A program made the position numbers and the translations under genes. 33,545 nt of DNA from Cyanobacteriota bacterium (GTDB lineage Bacteria > Cyanobacteriota > Cyanobacteriia > Pseudanabaenales > Pseudanabaenaceae), in assembly GCA_025356295.1 (NCBI GenBank), contig JANXUJ010000141.1:1-33545 (forward strand), in the 5' to 3' direction. The notes below the pieces were generated by a model. The model had not been told where the DNA came from. It saw only the letters and a program-made list of their open reading frames with translations, and did no database searches. Of the stretch, positions 9,027 to 15,516 are shown in pieces; the stretch's first letter is position 1; every line of letters starts with the position of its first letter.

Positions 9027-9677
9027 GTGACCCGCAAAAAGAAGCTCGCGATATTAATGGGAATATTGCTGGGGATTGCGATCGCGATCGCTAGCTACAT
9101 TTTCTACTGCCCCAGCCCGACCGCAGGTCTATTTCCACCTGTACCCAATACCAAAACTCGCACGATTTACTTTGTCCAGCATGATTGGCATTCAGGCTTA
9201 GCATGGGCGCAGCAAGATACAGAAGCTTTTGGTGTGGAGCAATGGAAAGATGCACCTTATGTGGAAGTTGGTTGGGGCGATCGCCAGTTTTATTTTGCGG
9301 GCGATACTTCATTCTTTTCCATGCTTCGGGCGGCGTTTATTCCATCAGATAGCGTCATCCATGTCGCCAGTTTTGCGGAATTACCTGAAAAATTTTTCCA
9401 ATTCCCAGTTTTTAAAATTGAGCTATCAGAATTAGGTTTTCAAAATTTATTTACTTACGTTAAACAGACTTTTATACAAGATGAAAAGGGCGATCGCTTA
9501 CCTACGATCGGCAAAGGTCAATATGGAGTTAGTAACTTCTATGCGGCTATACCCAAATATTTTTTAGGATTTAATTGCAACACATGGGCTGCCGAAGCTC
9601 TGCGAAAAGCAGGTGTATCGACTTGTCCTAATCGTGCCTTTTTAGCAAAAAATCTTGCTGAACAAATTCAAAAGTGA
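9027..9677 (+). CDS. DUF2459 family membrane-anchored protein
   Basis: The 216-residue protein starts at a GTG 16 bases after chlD. The N-terminus TRKKKLAIL followed by a hydrophobic stretch (about residues 9-28) is a signal anchor, placing the rest outside the membrane. YFVQHDWHSGLAW, the VGWGDRQFY segment and GFNCNTWAAEALRKAG match the DUF2459 (TIGR02117) family. The conserved His of HDWHSG and Cys of FNCNTW could form a papain-like catalytic pair, but that is inference. A later ATG (9057) would remove the basic residues before the membrane segment and is less likely. It may be read through from chlD. The stop codon lies inside a hairpin shared with the convergent glycosyltransferase gene. 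Confidence 0.8.
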   Translation: MTRKKKLAILMGILLGIAIAIASYIFYCPSPTAGLFPPVPNTKTRTIYFVQHDWHSGLAWAQQDTEAFGVEQWKDAPYVEVGWGDRQFYFAGDTSFFSMLRAAFIPSDSVIHVASFAELPEKFFQFPVFKIELSELGFQNLFTYVKQTFIQDEKGDRLPTIGKGQYGVSNFYAAIPKYFLGFNCNTWAAEALRKAGVSTCPNRAFLAKNLAEQIQK

Positions 9678-9714
9678 AAAGTTGCCCTTCGTGCCACTTT
9701 TCACTTTTGAATTT
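9664..9714. terminator. Bidirectional hairpin between convergent genes
   Basis: Perfect 19-base arms (9664-9682 and 9696-9714) flank a 13-base loop. The hairpin contains the stop codons of both converging genes (TGA at 9675-9677 on plus; TGA from 9703 on minus). A/T-rich stem ends and the convergent setting fit a two-way terminator. Confidence 0.7.
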
Positions 9715-10951
9715 CTTGTAATATTGATCGCAATGTTTCCGCAATTTCAAAATTATTTTGCTGCTCATGAAGGGTGATCGCTAACTTAAATGAACCGATC
9801 GCCTCTGGAAAAAATCCGACTTTGATTAACACCACGCCCAAATTTTGATGAGCTTCGGCATAATCTGGTGCGATCGCAATCGCCTGACGATAAGCGGCGA
9901 TCGCTTCGACAAAATTTCCTGAAGTTTTTAGAGCAAGTCCCAGACTAAAATGTGTTTGAGCAAAATCTGGCGCGATTTTGATGGCGATTTCAAAAAGGTC
10001 GATCGCTTCTTTTTGATTGTTTTCCTGATAGATATGACCCAAATTGAGATAAGCCGAAAGCTTTACGATTTCTGGAACATCTAAAGCGATCGCACTTTGA
10101 TAAGCATTCTTGGCTGATTCCAAATCATGATTTCGTTCATAAGCAATTCCCAAATGATAATACAACTCACAGCGCGTTAGATTTTGCGAATCGGCAACAT
10201 CAATTAAAGCTAATCCCTTTTCTAATAACCCAATTCCAAAATTAAGATTATCTGGATCGCTAATATCTTGATCACTAATATCTTGATCACTAATATAGAA
10301 TGCTCCCAGCTTATTGAGCATATAACTATCTTTGGGAAATGATTCTAAATGCTTGTGCATCAACCGTTTTGCAAATTCATACTTGCGGTTGAGATTGGTT
10401 TGTATATAGCCATAGTGTTGTAAAACTGGAGTTTCCACATTTACAACTTGCCAATGCGGTTCAATTGATTGCAAAATGGTTACACTAGAATCAATTGATT
10501 CATGATAAATCCCCCTAAATGCGATCGCAGGATCATTCCGAAACATTCTTAATACCAGCGAATAAGGGGCTTGCTTGGCTCCAATTTCAGAACGCAATAA
10601 ATTTGCTGCTAAGCAATCTTCTTGCTGCATAACTTTTTTCAAAATCGCAATTGCTCTCTGTTCTAATATCTCATCCGCATCAATCACTAATATCCATTTA
10701 CCCTTAGCCTGTGCGATCGCATAATTCCGCGCCTGTGAAAAATCATCGCACCATGTAAAGTGAAATATTCGTGATTTATATTTTTTAGCAATAGAAATAG
10801 TGCGATCGCTGGAGCCAGTATCCACAACAATAATTTCATCAGCAAGCGATCGCACACTAGCTAAACATTGCGACAGTCGCTGCTCTTCATTTTTGACAAT
10901 TAAGCAAACACTCAACCAGATTGGCGCAGGCGATCGGGCAAATCCTCTCAT
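9701..10951 (-). CDS. Family 2 glycosyltransferase with C-terminal TPR repeats
   Basis: The 416-residue protein begins with a GT-A domain (about 12-240). SVCLIVKNEEQRLSQCL is the nucleotide-sugar start motif, DEIIVVDTGSSDRT follows, DDFSQARNYAIAQAKG is present, and DADE is the metal-binding DxD. The C-terminal half (about 250-400) has tetratricopeptide units such as LYYHLGIAYERNHD and AYRQAIAIAPDYAEAHQNLG. GT2-TPR proteins of this form transfer sugars to glycans or peptides; the acceptor is unknown. There is no membrane segment. Its ATG directly abuts the thyX stop (TAAATG), implying translational coupling. Residues near ISDQDISDQDISDPD come from a 15-bp tandem duplication, which lengthens the linker between the domains. 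Confidence 0.88.
   Translation of the reverse strand: MRGFARSPAPIWLSVCLIVKNEEQRLSQCLASVRSLADEIIVVDTGSSDRTISIAKKYKSRIFHFTWCDDFSQARNYAIAQAKGKWILVIDADEILEQRAIAILKKVMQQEDCLAANLLRSEIGAKQAPYSLVLRMFRNDPAIAFRGIYHESIDSSVTILQSIEPHWQVVNVETPVLQHYGYIQTNLNRKYEFAKRLMHKHLESFPKDSYMLNKLGAFYISDQDISDQDISDPDNLNFGIGLLEKGLALIDVADSQNLTRCELYYHLGIAYERNHDLESAKNAYQSAIALDVPEIVKLSAYLNLGHIYQENNQKEAIDLFEIAIKIAPDFAQTHFSLGLALKTSGNFVEAIAAYRQAIAIAPDYAEAHQNLGVVLIKVGFFPEAIGSFKLAITLHEQQNNFEIAETLRSILQEIQK
10256..10296. repeat. 15-bp in-frame tandem repeat in the glycosyltransferase gene
   Basis: Two full units (10256-10270, 10271-10285; ATCACTAATATCTTG with one G/A difference) and 11 bases of a third encode repeated ISDQD pentapeptides on the minus strand. 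A multiple of three keeps the frame. Confidence 0.85.
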
Positions 10952-11764
10952 TTATAATTCTCTCTCTATATTAAATCGATAAGCTTGAAAGCCAGTGAAG
11001 TTAGCACGTTTTTCTGACTTAGAAAGTGCGATCGCAACGTGTTCAAAAGGAGACAAATGAGCAGGTTTAGAAGTTAGTAAGCGATCATGCAGTTTCACAT
11101 CATCCGCCAAACTACGAACTCCATCATGATTGAGATAGCTGACTCTAGCACAGCGACCCACCGCCACTTTCACCAGTTCATTGACATCATTAACCTCATC
11201 AATATCTTCTTGTTTAACTAGCGGCAAATGCCATTCACTTTCAGCTAACTGCTTTGGTTGACTCGCATCATAGACTGCTTTCATTTTATTTGCCAAAGAT
11301 TGAATCTCAGGTTGTGCATCAGGATGACAACGCTGCTCAAAAAAATTTTGATATTCTGTTCCCGAACAAATTACGGTAATAGTCGAAAATGGTTCCAACA
11401 GTCGATTCACAACTTGCTTATGAATACCAATTTCGATTAAACGTCTAGCATGGCGAATTGCATCATTTTTTGCTTGTTGCCATACTTCAGAAGCTGCGTT
11501 ACTCTCATCTTCGGTAACTTCTATTTGAGCAGACATTCCCTTTTGGTTTTTACCCCAATGTAATGGGTAGACTTCTTGACTCTCCACAAGTTTGATCATC
11601 TTTTCCACAGGAATAGCGCGACTGCTACTGCTATTTTTGCTGAGCATTCGGTGAGTCATAAACTCTGAGTGAATCATGCGATGGTAAGTCAGAACAAATG
11701 TCGTTAGGCGATCGCCTGCTAAATTATTGCTGTCAGCGATGATTGCGGCTTGGGGTTGAAACAT
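10952..11764 (-). CDS. thyX: FAD-dependent thymidylate synthase
   Basis: ThyX makes dTMP from dUMP using methylene-tetrahydrofolate and FAD/NADPH. The 270-residue protein contains the ThyX signature region MTHRMLSKNSSSSRAIP, an NFFEQRCHPDAQPEIQ block typical of the C-terminal half, and the VGRCARVSYLNHDG and HLSPFEHVAIAL blocks found in longer ThyX proteins. The length is slightly above the common 220-250 residues, consistent with that longer variant. It is the first gene of a two-gene unit with the GT2-TPR gene; the stop codon touches the next start codon. No ThyA gene is visible in the window. The metabolic link to the glycosyltransferase is unclear. Confidence 0.93.
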   Translation of the reverse strand: MFQPQAAIIADSNNLAGDRLTTFVLTYHRMIHSEFMTHRMLSKNSSSSRAIPVEKMIKLVESQEVYPLHWGKNQKGMSAQIEVTEDESNAASEVWQQAKNDAIRHARRLIEIGIHKQVVNRLLEPFSTITVICSGTEYQNFFEQRCHPDAQPEIQSLANKMKAVYDASQPKQLAESEWHLPLVKQEDIDEVNDVNELVKVAVGRCARVSYLNHDGVRSLADDVKLHDRLLTSKPAHLSPFEHVAIALSKSEKRANFTGFQAYRFNIEREL

Positions 11765-11996
11765 GAGGCTTAATTCTTAATTCATCTAAGATTGTAGTCT
11801 TGATTGGCTTTGAGGTATTGCGGTTAGTAGTTAGCTTTTTGCAGAACTGGTGAAACGTGATGAGCCAGTGAAAAATTTATCGAAATCATGGAGTTGTAAC
11901 TAAAAGACAGCATTTATATTCTAGAGTCACGGTTGAGCAAAGATATTAACTTACCCGCAAATCGCGATAGAATAAGGGATAGCTGAATATTTGCTT

Positions 11997-12001
11997 AGGA
12001 G
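11997..12001 (+). promoter_or_regulatory. Ribosome-binding site that selects a TTG start
   Basis: AGGAG lies 6 bases before TTG 12008 but directly touches TTG 12002. The spacing favours 12008 as the start of the lyase gene; no ATG or GTG is available near the start of the domain. Confidence 0.6.
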
Positions 12002-12007
12002 TTGGTT

Positions 12008-13237
12008 TTGATTTCTTCAGCAGTACTTTCTGATAGTTTAGAGCGCGATATATTTGCATATCGATCGCAGTTTCCTGCGTTAAAGGATCGTACTTACTTT
12101 AATTATGGCGGTCAGGGAGTTTTGTGTGAGGCAGCTCTTGACGCGATCGCCAAAAACTTTCGGCATATCGAGGCGATCGGCTGCTTTTCTAATGCGGCTG
12201 GAGAATGGATGATTGCCGAATATGATGCAACTAAGGCGGCGATCGCACAGGAATTTCAGGTCAGCCCAAATACGATTACGCTTACTGAAAATACAACTGT
12301 TGGTTGCAATATTGCGCTCTGGGCAGTGGATTGGCAACGGGGCGATCGCTTATTACTTTCAGATTGCGAACATCCTGGAATCATCGCGGGTGCGACTCAG
12401 TTACAAAAAAGATTTGGTATCGAAATCGATTATTTTCCATTGACAAGTACTTGTAATTCTAGCGTGAGAGATAGCGAAACCGTTGTCGAGTTAGTGGTGC
12501 AGCACTTACAGCCCAAAACTCGGATGGTGATGCTCAGTCATATTTGTTGGAATACAGGACAAGTTTTGCCATTAAAGGCGATCGCCACAGCTTGCCGCGA
12601 TCGCCATGTCTTAGTCGCTGTTGATGCCGCCCAATCAGTGGGAGTATTGCCGCTCAATCTTGATGATATTGGCGCAGACTTTTATGCATTTACAACTCAC
12701 AAATGGTGGTGTGCGCCGCTTGGACTAGGGGCTTTGTATATTCGCTCTGAAATTTTTGATCAGGTCGAGCCAGTTTTTGTTGGTTGGCGAGGACTGACTA
12801 GCAAAACTCCGATCCCGCAATGGCGACAAGATGGTGCTAAGTTTGAGGTAGCAAGCTCGACCTATGCCCTCTATGAAGCGATGCGAATAGCGATCGCCAC
12901 AGCTAACAGTTGGGGTACACAACAACAGCGGTATGAACGTATTTGTCAACTCAGCCAAGTGTTATGGCAGAAACTAAATGCGTTGCCACATATTGATTGT
13001 GTGCGACAGGTCGCGCCAGAGTCTGGATTAGTTTCTTTTAGAATTAATCCCAAAACTAATCCCAAAATTAAGAGCGTCCAAAAATCGTACGGTGCGATCG
13101 CGAAACAATTGGAATCAGAACACCAAATTCTCATTCGAGCGCTTGCCGATCCTGATTGTTTAAGAGCTTCTGTCCATTATCTCACTTCCATTGCAGATAT
13201 TGATCGGCTCGTCTCAATCATCGAAATTTTGGTCTAA
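12008..13237 (+). CDS. Class V aminotransferase-fold PLP enzyme, cysteine/cystine C-S lyase (C-DES) type
   Basis: The 409-residue PLP enzyme belongs to the cysteine-desulfurase fold. TYFNYGGQGVL at the N-terminus, TITLTENTTVGCNIALWAVDWQ, DCEHPGI, and WNTGQVLPL closely resemble the cyanobacterial cystine lyase C-DES as I recall it. AVDAAQSVGVLPLNL carries the PLP-binding Asp, and TTHKWWCAPLG the Schiff-base Lys. That enzyme cleaves cystine or cysteine and releases sulfide or persulfide that can feed Fe-S cluster assembly. Isopenicillin-N-epimerase-like or SufS-like roles are alternatives, but no SUF or ISC genes are nearby. The TTG start at 12008 was chosen by AGGAG spacing; TTG 12002 would add two residues. 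A 12-bp tandem repeat (13046-13069) encodes NPKTNPKI in a surface loop. Confidence 0.85.
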   Translation: MISSAVLSDSLERDIFAYRSQFPALKDRTYFNYGGQGVLCEAALDAIAKNFRHIEAIGCFSNAAGEWMIAEYDATKAAIAQEFQVSPNTITLTENTTVGCNIALWAVDWQRGDRLLLSDCEHPGIIAGATQLQKRFGIEIDYFPLTSTCNSSVRDSETVVELVVQHLQPKTRMVMLSHICWNTGQVLPLKAIATACRDRHVLVAVDAAQSVGVLPLNLDDIGADFYAFTTHKWWCAPLGLGALYIRSEIFDQVEPVFVGWRGLTSKTPIPQWRQDGAKFEVASSTYALYEAMRIAIATANSWGTQQQRYERICQLSQVLWQKLNALPHIDCVRQVAPESGLVSFRINPKTNPKIKSVQKSYGAIAKQLESEHQILIRALADPDCLRASVHYLTSIADIDRLVSIIEILV

Positions 13238-13310
13238 AGTACGCGCAACGCTGCACATACTTTTAAAAAATTTTAATCCTTTTTAATCAATCGTCTATAA
13301 GTCTTTCCCT

Positions 13311-13910
13311 ATGTCGCTATTTTCACAAGCTCCTCAACCAAATCAAGAGAACCGTACTTTATCGCGATCGCAAGTTCTGATCGCGATGGCAGTTACCGCG
13401 ATTGTCTTTTTGGCAATTTCCAAAGGTTGGGTTTATTTGACAGGTATTCCCATGGTTCCGCTCTATTGGCAGCCAGAACATGGAGCGATCGGTGTGGGCA
13501 TTGGCTTGGGCGTAGCCTTGCTCAGTAGCTTGATTTATGAAATATGGGAAAGCTATCGCATTGCTGCTCAAGAATATCTAGAAATGGTACTCAATCCATT
13601 ACAACCAATTGACTTGATTTGGTTAGGTTTATTACCCGGATTGAGCGAAGAGATGCTATTCCGTGGTGTAGCTCTGCCCGCACTGGGTATGAATGGAGTT
13701 GCTTTAATTATTACCAGTGTTGTATTTGGAGCGCTGCATATGGCGAGCGCTAAGCATTTGTCTTATACAGTCTGGGCGATCGCAGTCGGGATGATGCTCG
13801 GTGCAGTGACTATGTATACAGGAAATCTCTTGTCCGCGATCGCCGCCCATGTTGTCACCAATTCGCTATCAGGCGTAATCTGGAAATGGAAGCAGTCCAA
13901 AATCGCGTAA
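13311..13910 (+). CDS. CPBP family intramembrane metalloprotease
   Basis: The 199-residue membrane protein has a short polar N-terminus and four to five hydrophobic helices (about 22-42, 58-76, 98-112, 124-140, 147-180). The CPBP (Abi/Rce1-like) motifs are in order: GLSEEMLFRG with the EExxxR catalytic pair, VVFGALHMAS with the FxxxH motif, and AAHVVTNSL with the third motif. Such proteins are glutamate-type intramembrane proteases; in bacteria they act in bacteriocin immunity, signalling or protein processing, and the substrate here is unknown. The stop codon is the first of three in a 15-bp tandem triplication, so the C-terminus (KQSKIA) is encoded by repeat sequence. A strong hairpin follows. 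Confidence 0.9.
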   Translation: MSLFSQAPQPNQENRTLSRSQVLIAMAVTAIVFLAISKGWVYLTGIPMVPLYWQPEHGAIGVGIGLGVALLSSLIYEIWESYRIAAQEYLEMVLNPLQPIDLIWLGLLPGLSEEMLFRGVALPALGMNGVALIITSVVFGALHMASAKHLSYTVWAIAVGMMLGAVTMYTGNLLSAIAAHVVTNSLSGVIWKWKQSKIA

Positions 13911-13940
13911 TCCAAAATTGCGTAATCCAAAATCGCGTAA
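13896..13940. repeat. 15-bp tandem triplication carrying a stop codon
   Basis: Units TCCAAAATCGCGTAA at 13896-13910, 13911-13925 (one C to T change) and 13926-13940. Each ends in TAA, so the CPBP stop codon exists three times in phase. Confidence 0.95.
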
Positions 13941-13956
13941 TTAGCGTACAAAAACA

Positions 13957-13993
13957 AAGTGTAGATCGTCCGCTAAGCGGACGATCTACACTT
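13957..13993. repeat. Long intergenic palindrome
   Basis: Perfect 18-base arms (13957-13974, 13976-13993) around one central base; the centre reads CCGCTAAGCGG. The outer arm AAGTGTAGATCG resembles that of the palindrome at 30312. It lies between two genes on the same strand and could terminate the CPBP transcript, but no T-tract follows. Confidence 0.85.
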
Positions 13994-14028
13994 CTAAAAG
14001 TGGTTGGTAAAAAGGATTAATTAAAGCT

Positions 14029-14493
14029 ATGAAAGATTCTCTTTATGAAATAGATTTTTATGCTTGGACACAAAAGCAGGCAAGTATCCTGCAAAAACTT
14101 TCGCATGACCATGATTGGCAGACCCTTGACATACCGAACTTAATTGAGGAAATTGAATCTTTGGGCAAACAGCAAAGACAAGAGCTTAGAAATAGATTGG
14201 CAATTTTGATCGGGCATTTGCTTAAGTGGCAATATCAACCCAGTCACCACAGTCGTAGCTGGCTTGCCACTATCCGTATCCAACGCCGAGACGTTCAAGA
14301 GCTATTCCAAGAAAATCCTAGCCTGAAATCTTATATTGAAGAAGCATTGCCAAGTTCTTATAAAAGTGGCGTAGATTTAGCCGTTAAAGAGACAAATCTA
14401 CCTTTCAAGACTTTTCCTATTGATTGCCCTTATACTTTTGTCGAAATACTAGCTAATGACTTCTATGCGGGCAGCGTTGAAGATTGGGATTAA
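14029..14493 (+). CDS. DUF29 family protein
   Basis: The 154-residue cytosolic protein matches the DUF29 family, which is highly multiplied in cyanobacteria. Diagnostic segments are YEIDFYAWTQKQASIL, LDIPNLIEEIESLGK, LLKWQYQP, and the C-terminal YTFVEILANDFYAG; the family is built of helices with a conserved WLATIR-like stretch in the middle. The function is unknown; proteins of this family often sit near mobile or toxin-like genes, but nothing of that kind adjoins it here. It is convergent with aroE (6-base gap), and there is no room for a terminator between them. Confidence 0.88.
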   Translation: MKDSLYEIDFYAWTQKQASILQKLSHDHDWQTLDIPNLIEEIESLGKQQRQELRNRLAILIGHLLKWQYQPSHHSRSWLATIRIQRRDVQELFQENPSLKSYIEEALPSSYKSGVDLAVKETNLPFKTFPIDCPYTFVEILANDFYAGSVEDWD

Positions 14494-14499
14494 ATCATG

Positions 14500-15372
14500 T
14501 TAAAGATGATCAAGCAATGCTTGCCGCATGATCCCAATCGGAACGGGCTGATCTAGCCACCACTCAAGGGCGATCGCACCTTGATTGATCAACATTTCCA
14601 GACCATCGATTGCCTTGAGTCCTCGCGCCGCCGCCATTTGTAAAAACTTGGTGGGTCGAGGTGTATAAATCAGGTCATAAGCGATCGCCTGATCAGGCAA
14701 TAGCATCATCTCCGTCTCAGAGATCGGCGTATTCGGATCGCTAGCCATACCGATTGGTGTGGCATTAATGATAATTCCTGCGACTTCTAGCAAATGTGGT
14801 AATGAAGTCCAAGGATGTACCCGCAAATTGTAATCACGGAGTTGGCTAGTCATCGTCCCATGAAACTTTTTAAGCTTTTTAGGATCGCGTCCCACCACAT
14901 GGATTACAGGACAGCCTAGCTCTAGACAAGCGGCAACTACTGCCCTAGCCGCACCACCACTGCCGAGGACAATCGCTGGTCGCGCTGTCCAATCACAGTC
15001 TAATTGCTGCTCACTAAATTGCTTGAGCGGCTCCAAAAAACCAGCTACATCTGTATTTGTGCCGACCAAGCGATCGCCAATACGCTTAACTGTATTCACC
15101 GCGCCGACCGCTAAGGCGATCGCCGTAACTTCATCTAACAAGGGAATCACTTCGATTTTGTGAGGGATCGTCAGGTTAAAGCCTTGTACTGACTGAATGG
15201 CTCTGAGTCCTGCGATCGCCGTTGGTAAGTCAGCCACCGTGATCGGTAATGGCACATATGTATAGTCCAGCCCCAATGTGGCGATCGCAGCATTGTGCAT
15301 CAGAGGTGAAAGGCTATGACTAACAGGAAAACCGATCACACCTAAAATTTTGGTTGTTCCTGAGACGCTCAT
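14500..15372 (-). CDS. aroE: Shikimate dehydrogenase
   Basis: AroE reduces 3-dehydroshikimate to shikimate with NADPH in the aromatic amino acid pathway. The 290-residue protein has the shikimate-binding motif GFPVSHSLSPLMHNAAI, the NLTIPHK motif with catalytic Lys, VGAVNT, the NADP-binding GSGGAARAV turn, NATPIGM and EMLINQGAIAL. Length and order are those of ordinary AroE proteins. It is transcribed away from the GH57 gene; the divergent gap contains a long palindrome. Confidence 0.96.
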   Translation of the reverse strand: MSVSGTTKILGVIGFPVSHSLSPLMHNAAIATLGLDYTYVPLPITVADLPTAIAGLRAIQSVQGFNLTIPHKIEVIPLLDEVTAIALAVGAVNTVKRIGDRLVGTNTDVAGFLEPLKQFSEQQLDCDWTARPAIVLGSGGAARAVVAACLELGCPVIHVVGRDPKKLKKFHGTMTSQLRDYNLRVHPWTSLPHLLEVAGIIINATPIGMASDPNTPISETEMMLLPDQAIAYDLIYTPRPTKFLQMAAARGLKAIDGLEMLINQGAIALEWWLDQPVPIGIMRQALLDHL

Positions 15373-15420
15373 GGTTTTTCTCTTGAAATCGTTATCAGAC
15401 TATGACATAAATGTTTCGCT

Positions 15421-15473
15421 AAGCCCAGAAAGTAGAGAGAGTCGCTTTGTGGCTCTCTCTACTTTCTGGGCTT
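15421..15473. repeat. Long palindrome in a divergent promoter region
   Basis: Perfect 21-base arms (15421-15441, 15453-15473), further pairing inside, and the loop GCTTTGT. It lies between the starts of aroE (minus) and the GH57 gene (plus), so it cannot be a terminator for either; the GCTTTGT loop recurs at 18202-18208. Confidence 0.9.
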
Positions 15474-15478
15474 ATAAT
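15473..15478 (+). promoter_or_regulatory. Candidate -10 box for the GH57 gene
   Basis: A perfect TATAAT begins at the last base of the palindrome and lies 38 bases before the chosen GTG start. The -35 region would fall in the palindrome arm; no good -35 hexamer is visible. Confidence 0.35.
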
Positions 15479-15516
15479 GTATAAGTATATTGCTCGCCTT
15501 AGAAGGGAATATTCGC

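Noticed and set aside
13957..13993. Interpreting all long hairpins as Rho-independent terminators
   Set aside because: T-tracts are lacking and at least two similar hairpins lie in divergent promoter gaps; only the convergent one at 9664 is labelled a terminator.
15490..15516. TTG start for the GH57 gene
   Set aside because: It lies 12 bases after a TATAAT box and has no ribosome-binding site; GTG 15517 has AAGG at suitable distance.
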